This document shows, in pieces, positions 21,696 to 24,183 of a stretch of 24,183 bases of DNA; within the stretch, counting starts at the first letter, position 1; the number at the start of each line of letters is the position of its first letter. Position numbers and translations under genes: made by a program. This DNA comes from Synergistales bacterium (GTDB lineage Bacteria; Synergistota; Synergistia; Synergistales; Aminobacteriaceae): the NCBI GenBank assembly GCA_025997935.1, contig BNVG01000017.1, positions 1 through 24,183 on the forward strand. The letters run 5' to 3'. The notes under the pieces are model-generated. The model did no database searches, was not told the DNA's origin, and saw only the letters and a list, made by a program, of their open reading frames with translations.

Positions 21696-22990
21696 GATAT
21701 TTTCTCGCTGTCCCATTTCAAAAGCGGCCTGACGACGCCTTGGAACGGGCCGCGATAGAGGCCCCTTGTGGGCGTGTTTTCCATGTTGTCTAAGACCATG
21801 AAGCTCAGCGCGTTCGGGACGTAAAAGTGTGATACCGCCTGAGTCATGGTGGTCATTTCAAGCCCTATCGCGTACATCCCGTCGTTCAAAAAATTCCCCG
21901 GTATGACGCAGGACGCCAAGTAGACGCCCCTGCTTGTCTTTTTTGTCCCGTCGCCGTCAAACGGCGCGTCCTTGGATAACAGAACACGCTCGCCCGTGGA
22001 GTTGGTCAGAAAAATTCCGGGGGTGAGAGAGGCGTTTTCTTGTTTTACCCTGTATTTTATGCTGATTCTGATGGGCTCTGTTATGGCGAAGTCGATAGCC
22101 CTCTGCCCGGATTCTTTTTTGATATTCACCTCTATCAACTCCGCCTCGTCATCTCCGTGAAAGCCGGGGGGGAACGAGGCGGAGGATCCGGACTCGCCTC
22201 CGCCGCCCGCATAGCGGGCGACTATGGAAGAAATATCGCCGACCGAAGAAACTGAGCCTTGCTCAAGCAGGAGGCCGCGCCCGCAAAACGACGCCACGGC
22301 GGACATGTTGTGGCTCACGAACAGAACCGTGCGCCCCTCTTTGTGGTTGACCTCGTCCATCTTGCCTATACATTTTTTTTGAAACTCGGCGTCCCCTACG
22401 GCCAGAACCTCGTCGACTATCAGGATTTCCGTATTCAAAAACGCGGCCACGGCAAACGCTAAGCGCACCGTCATGCCGCTCGAGTAATATTTTATCGGCA
22501 TATCCAAAAACTGCTCGACGCCGGAAAACTCGACTATAGCGTCGAAGTTTCGCTTTATCTCAGCGCGCCTCATCCCCAGAATCGCGCCGTTCAGGAAGAT
22601 ATTTTCGCGGCCTGATAATTCGTAGTGAAAGCCTGTCCCCACCTCGAGCAGGCTCGAAACGCGTCCCTTTATCGAAACGCGTCCCGTCGTGGGTTCCGTT
22701 ATGCGCGACAATACCTTCAGCAGAGTGGATTTACCCGCGCCGTTATGCCCTATTACGCCTAATTTTTCCCCCTGAGCGACCGAGAAATTCACGTCGCGCA
22801 GAGCCCAGAACTCGTTTTTTGAGGCGGGGGCGCTCGATGGGCGCGCGGCGAACGGATGCGCTATTTTTTCGCCTACGCGTTTTGCGTACATCGTCAGGGA
22901 GTCGCGCAACGAGACGTAAGCCAGCGTGTTTTTTTTGGTCAGGTTATATTTCTTGCCGAGGCCCTCGACCTTTATAACCGTGTTTGACAT
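21692..22990 (-). CDS. wzt: Polysaccharide ABC transporter ATPase with C-terminal recognition domain, Wzt-like
   Basis: The product has 432 residues and energises export of an undecaprenyl-linked polysaccharide across the inner membrane. The ATPase part has Walker A GHNGAGKST (81-89), the signature SSGMTVRLAF (170-179) and Walker B EILIVDEVLAVGD (188-200), with His227 in SHN. LLEVGTGFHYELSGRENIFLNG is typical of the O-antigen/teichoic-acid subgroup. A glycine/serine linker (GGGGESGSS, 262-270) leads to a C-terminal domain (about 280-432) of the Wzt-C type, which in homologues recognises the chain end. The gene follows the permease by 19 bases. The glycan is unknown, since no glycosyltransferases are in view. 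The stop overlaps the converging DUF4416 gene. Confidence 0.92.
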   Translation of the reverse strand: MSNTVIKVEGLGKKYNLTKKNTLAYVSLRDSLTMYAKRVGEKIAHPFAARPSSAPASKNEFWALRDVNFSVAQGEKLGVIGHNGAGKSTLLKVLSRITEPTTGRVSIKGRVSSLLEVGTGFHYELSGRENIFLNGAILGMRRAEIKRNFDAIVEFSGVEQFLDMPIKYYSSGMTVRLAFAVAAFLNTEILIVDEVLAVGDAEFQKKCIGKMDEVNHKEGRTVLFVSHNMSAVASFCGRGLLLEQGSVSSVGDISSIVARYAGGGGESGSSASFPPGFHGDDEAELIEVNIKKESGQRAIDFAITEPIRISIKYRVKQENASLTPGIFLTNSTGERVLLSKDAPFDGDGTKKTSRGVYLASCVIPGNFLNDGMYAIGLEMTTMTQAVSHFYVPNALSFMVLDNMENTPTRGLYRGPFQGVVRPLLKWDSEKIS

Positions 22991-23009
22991 GAAGTTATTG
23001 TCCCCCGCC

Positions 23010-23909
23010 TCATATAAAGTCGGCGAAAAACCGCTCCGTTCGACGGAAGAACTTCGCGCCGCTCCAGAACAAAGCCGCTGACATAACGACGGAGGCGGCG
23101 AGCCCCGGAAGATAGAGCGGGCTTCCCTCCCCCTGAATGCACCAGCGAAAGCCGTCTATGACGCCCACCATCGGGTTCAGGCTGTACAAAAGCCGCCACC
23201 GCTCCGGTATTACGGAGCTTGAAAAGCCGACGGGCGAGACGTAAAGCCCAAACTGAACCATAAACGGCACGATATGGTGAAAATCTCTGTATTTCACGAC
23301 TAACGCCGATATCCAAAACCCTATGCCAGCCGCCGATATTGTCGCCAAAAGGAAAAACATGGGCATGAAAAATATATAGCCTGACGGGAGAAACCCATAC
23401 CACAGCATCAAAAACGCCAAGAGCGCGAAGGATATGAGAAAGTCCACGGCGCTCACTATGACCGTGCTGGCGGGCATTATTATCCTCGGGAAATACACTT
23501 TGGTTATCATAGCGCTTCGGGAGATGATAGACCCCGAGCTTTCCTGTAGCGCGTTTGAGAAATACTGCCAGGGCAACATCGCGGAGAACACGAGGACGGG
23601 GTAGGGGACGCCCTCGCTCGGGAACTTCGCCAAGCGGCCAAAAATGACTGTGAACACTAGCATGGCGCAGAACGGCCTGAGCACGCTCCAGGCGATGCCC
23701 AAAACGGTCTGCTTATAACGCGCCAAAATGTCGCGCCAGGCCAGAAAGAAAAACAGCTCGCGGTATCTGATAAGCTCAATAAGAAAAGCCGAAGCGGTCT
23801 TGTTCGGCTCTATTATCATGTCGTAATAGCCGTCCCCGTCCGAGCCTTTCAGGGCTTTCAGGACGGCGATTTTCAGCTTTAATATGAAAGACTCGTCAGA
23901 AAGATTCAT
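23010..23909 (-). CDS. wzm: Polysaccharide ABC transporter permease, Wzm-like
   Basis: The product is a 299-residue ABC-2 type permease with six predicted helices, partner of the ATPase downstream. The coupling-helix region RYRELFFFLAWRDILARYKQTVLGIAW (about 48-74) and the closing LNPMVGVIDGFRW are typical for O-antigen or capsule exporters. The N-terminus is about 35 residues longer than usual. The ATG at 23909 lacks a clear ribosome site, so Met31 (at 23819) is an alternative start. The leader contains a 7-bp GC-rich inverted repeat. Confidence 0.9.
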   Translation of the reverse strand: MNLSDESFILKLKIAVLKALKGSDGDGYYDMIIEPNKTASAFLIELIRYRELFFFLAWRDILARYKQTVLGIAWSVLRPFCAMLVFTVIFGRLAKFPSEGVPYPVLVFSAMLPWQYFSNALQESSGSIISRSAMITKVYFPRIIMPASTVIVSAVDFLISFALLAFLMLWYGFLPSGYIFFMPMFFLLATISAAGIGFWISALVVKYRDFHHIVPFMVQFGLYVSPVGFSSSVIPERWRLLYSLNPMVGVIDGFRWCIQGEGSPLYLPGLAASVVMSAALFWSGAKFFRRTERFFADFI

Positions 23910-23921
23910 AAGCAGTCATTC

Positions 23922-23963
23922 ACGCGCCCTTTTTGTCAGAAAATGTTAAGAAGCGCGGCGCGT
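23922..23963 (-). repeat. GC-rich inverted repeat in the wzm leader
   Basis: ACGCGCC (23922-23928) and GGCGCGT (23957-23963) are complementary and would close a 28-base loop just upstream of the wzm ATG. The left arm lies about 12 bases from the start codon, where a ribosome site would be expected. It could hide the initiation region or simply be chance. Confidence 0.35.
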
Positions 23964-23969
23964 CTCCCT

Positions 23970-23997
23970 CATATACAGTATGCCCCAATCTTGCCAA
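23970..23997 (-). promoter_or_regulatory. Candidate promoter for wzm-wzt
   Basis: On the minus strand TTGGCA (23997-23992) and TATATG (23975-23970) are 16 bases apart. An overlapping alternative is TTGAAG with CATACT, 17 bases apart. Either would start transcription about 50-60 bases before the ATG at 23909. Confidence 0.4.
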
Positions 23998-24108
23998 AAC
24001 TTCAAGAAAAACAAAATCTACAGGCGTCCGAGAGGGGGCATTTGATGTGAGGTGTATACTCGAAAGACTCTACCGACAACTTACACGAAAAAAGGATGGA
24101 TGAATTGA

Positions 24109-24183
24109 ATGGCTGAAATAACGTCGCTGAGTCTCGGCAAAACAATAGAGAAAAAATTGAAGTCCGTGGGGATACACAGGGAG
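24109..24183 (+). CDS. 5' end of a gene cut by the window edge
   Basis: Twenty-five codons are visible, preceded by AAAGGA (24091-24096) about 12 bases upstream. The start reads MAEITSLSLGKTIEKKLKSV. This faintly resembles the helix-hairpin-helix-like opening of small TfoX C-terminal-domain proteins (pattern L-x-x-GK-x-x-E-x-L-x-x-x-GI), but 25 residues are too few to name it. It is divergent from wzm, so the 199-base gap holds promoters for both directions. I see TATACT at 24056-24061 as a possible -10 without a good -35. Confidence 0.6.
   Translation, partial: MAEITSLSLGKTIEKKLKSVGIHRE

Overview
The window looks like chromosomal DNA of a Gram-negative bacterium whose housekeeping genes resemble those of Firmicutes. 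It encodes a complete RND tripartite pump with an outer-membrane channel and a Wzm/Wzt-type polysaccharide exporter, so the cell has an outer envelope. It also carries tmk - yaaR (DUF327) - holB - PSP1/ricT in the order known from Bacillus, plus FtsY, a DUF4416 protein and an S55 (SpoIVB-type) peptidase. That mixture, with rubrerythrin (anaerobic lifestyle), fits Synergistota best. The assignment is inference from gene content, since no rRNA or phylogeny is available here.

Left part, about 1-6280, mostly minus strand. A MATE efflux gene sits between two perfect 38-bp direct repeats (59-96 and 1880-1917), and the inner copy contains the last codons and stop of the next gene. A strong hairpin with a T-tract lies in the MATE 5' leader. 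Next comes a compact zinc-type uptake operon. In transcription order it is: ferredoxin-nitroreductase fusion, small His/Cys membrane protein, ZnuA-, ZnuC- and ZnuB-like proteins, and a small exported OB-like protein resembling the C-terminal domain of the TIGR03943/DUF1980 family. A good sigma-70-type promoter precedes it (6184-6212).

Middle, about 6287-13100, minus strand. An RND drug-efflux operon is transcribed in the order pump - outer-membrane channel - periplasmic adaptor with overlapping genes. A 19-bp-stem terminator and a monocistronic reverse-type rubrerythrin with a clear promoter follow.

Right part, about 13204-21695, plus strand. Nine genes are nearly all joined by ATGA/GTGA overlaps: prfB with the classic CTTTGA programmed +1 frameshift, S55-peptidase-domain protein, tmk, yaaR, holB, ricT/PSP1, ftsY, an unrecognised 352-aa protein and a DUF4416 protein. 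This joins translation termination, dTMP synthesis, the clamp loader, RNA-processing cofactor and membrane-targeting functions in one transcript.

Far right, 21692-23909, minus strand. A Wzt-like ATPase with a carbohydrate-binding C-terminal domain and its Wzm-like permease converge on the long operon with overlapping stop codons. A divergently oriented gene, cut by the window edge, starts at 24109.

No gene-free stretch exceeds 300 bases. I saw no tRNA, rRNA, CRISPR array or intact insertion sequence. The most notable observations are the repeat-flanked MATE segment, the small accessory proteins of the zinc operon, the unrecognised ftsY-linked protein, and the S55 protein inside the prfB-tmk operon. 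No single one amounts to a demonstrated new system.
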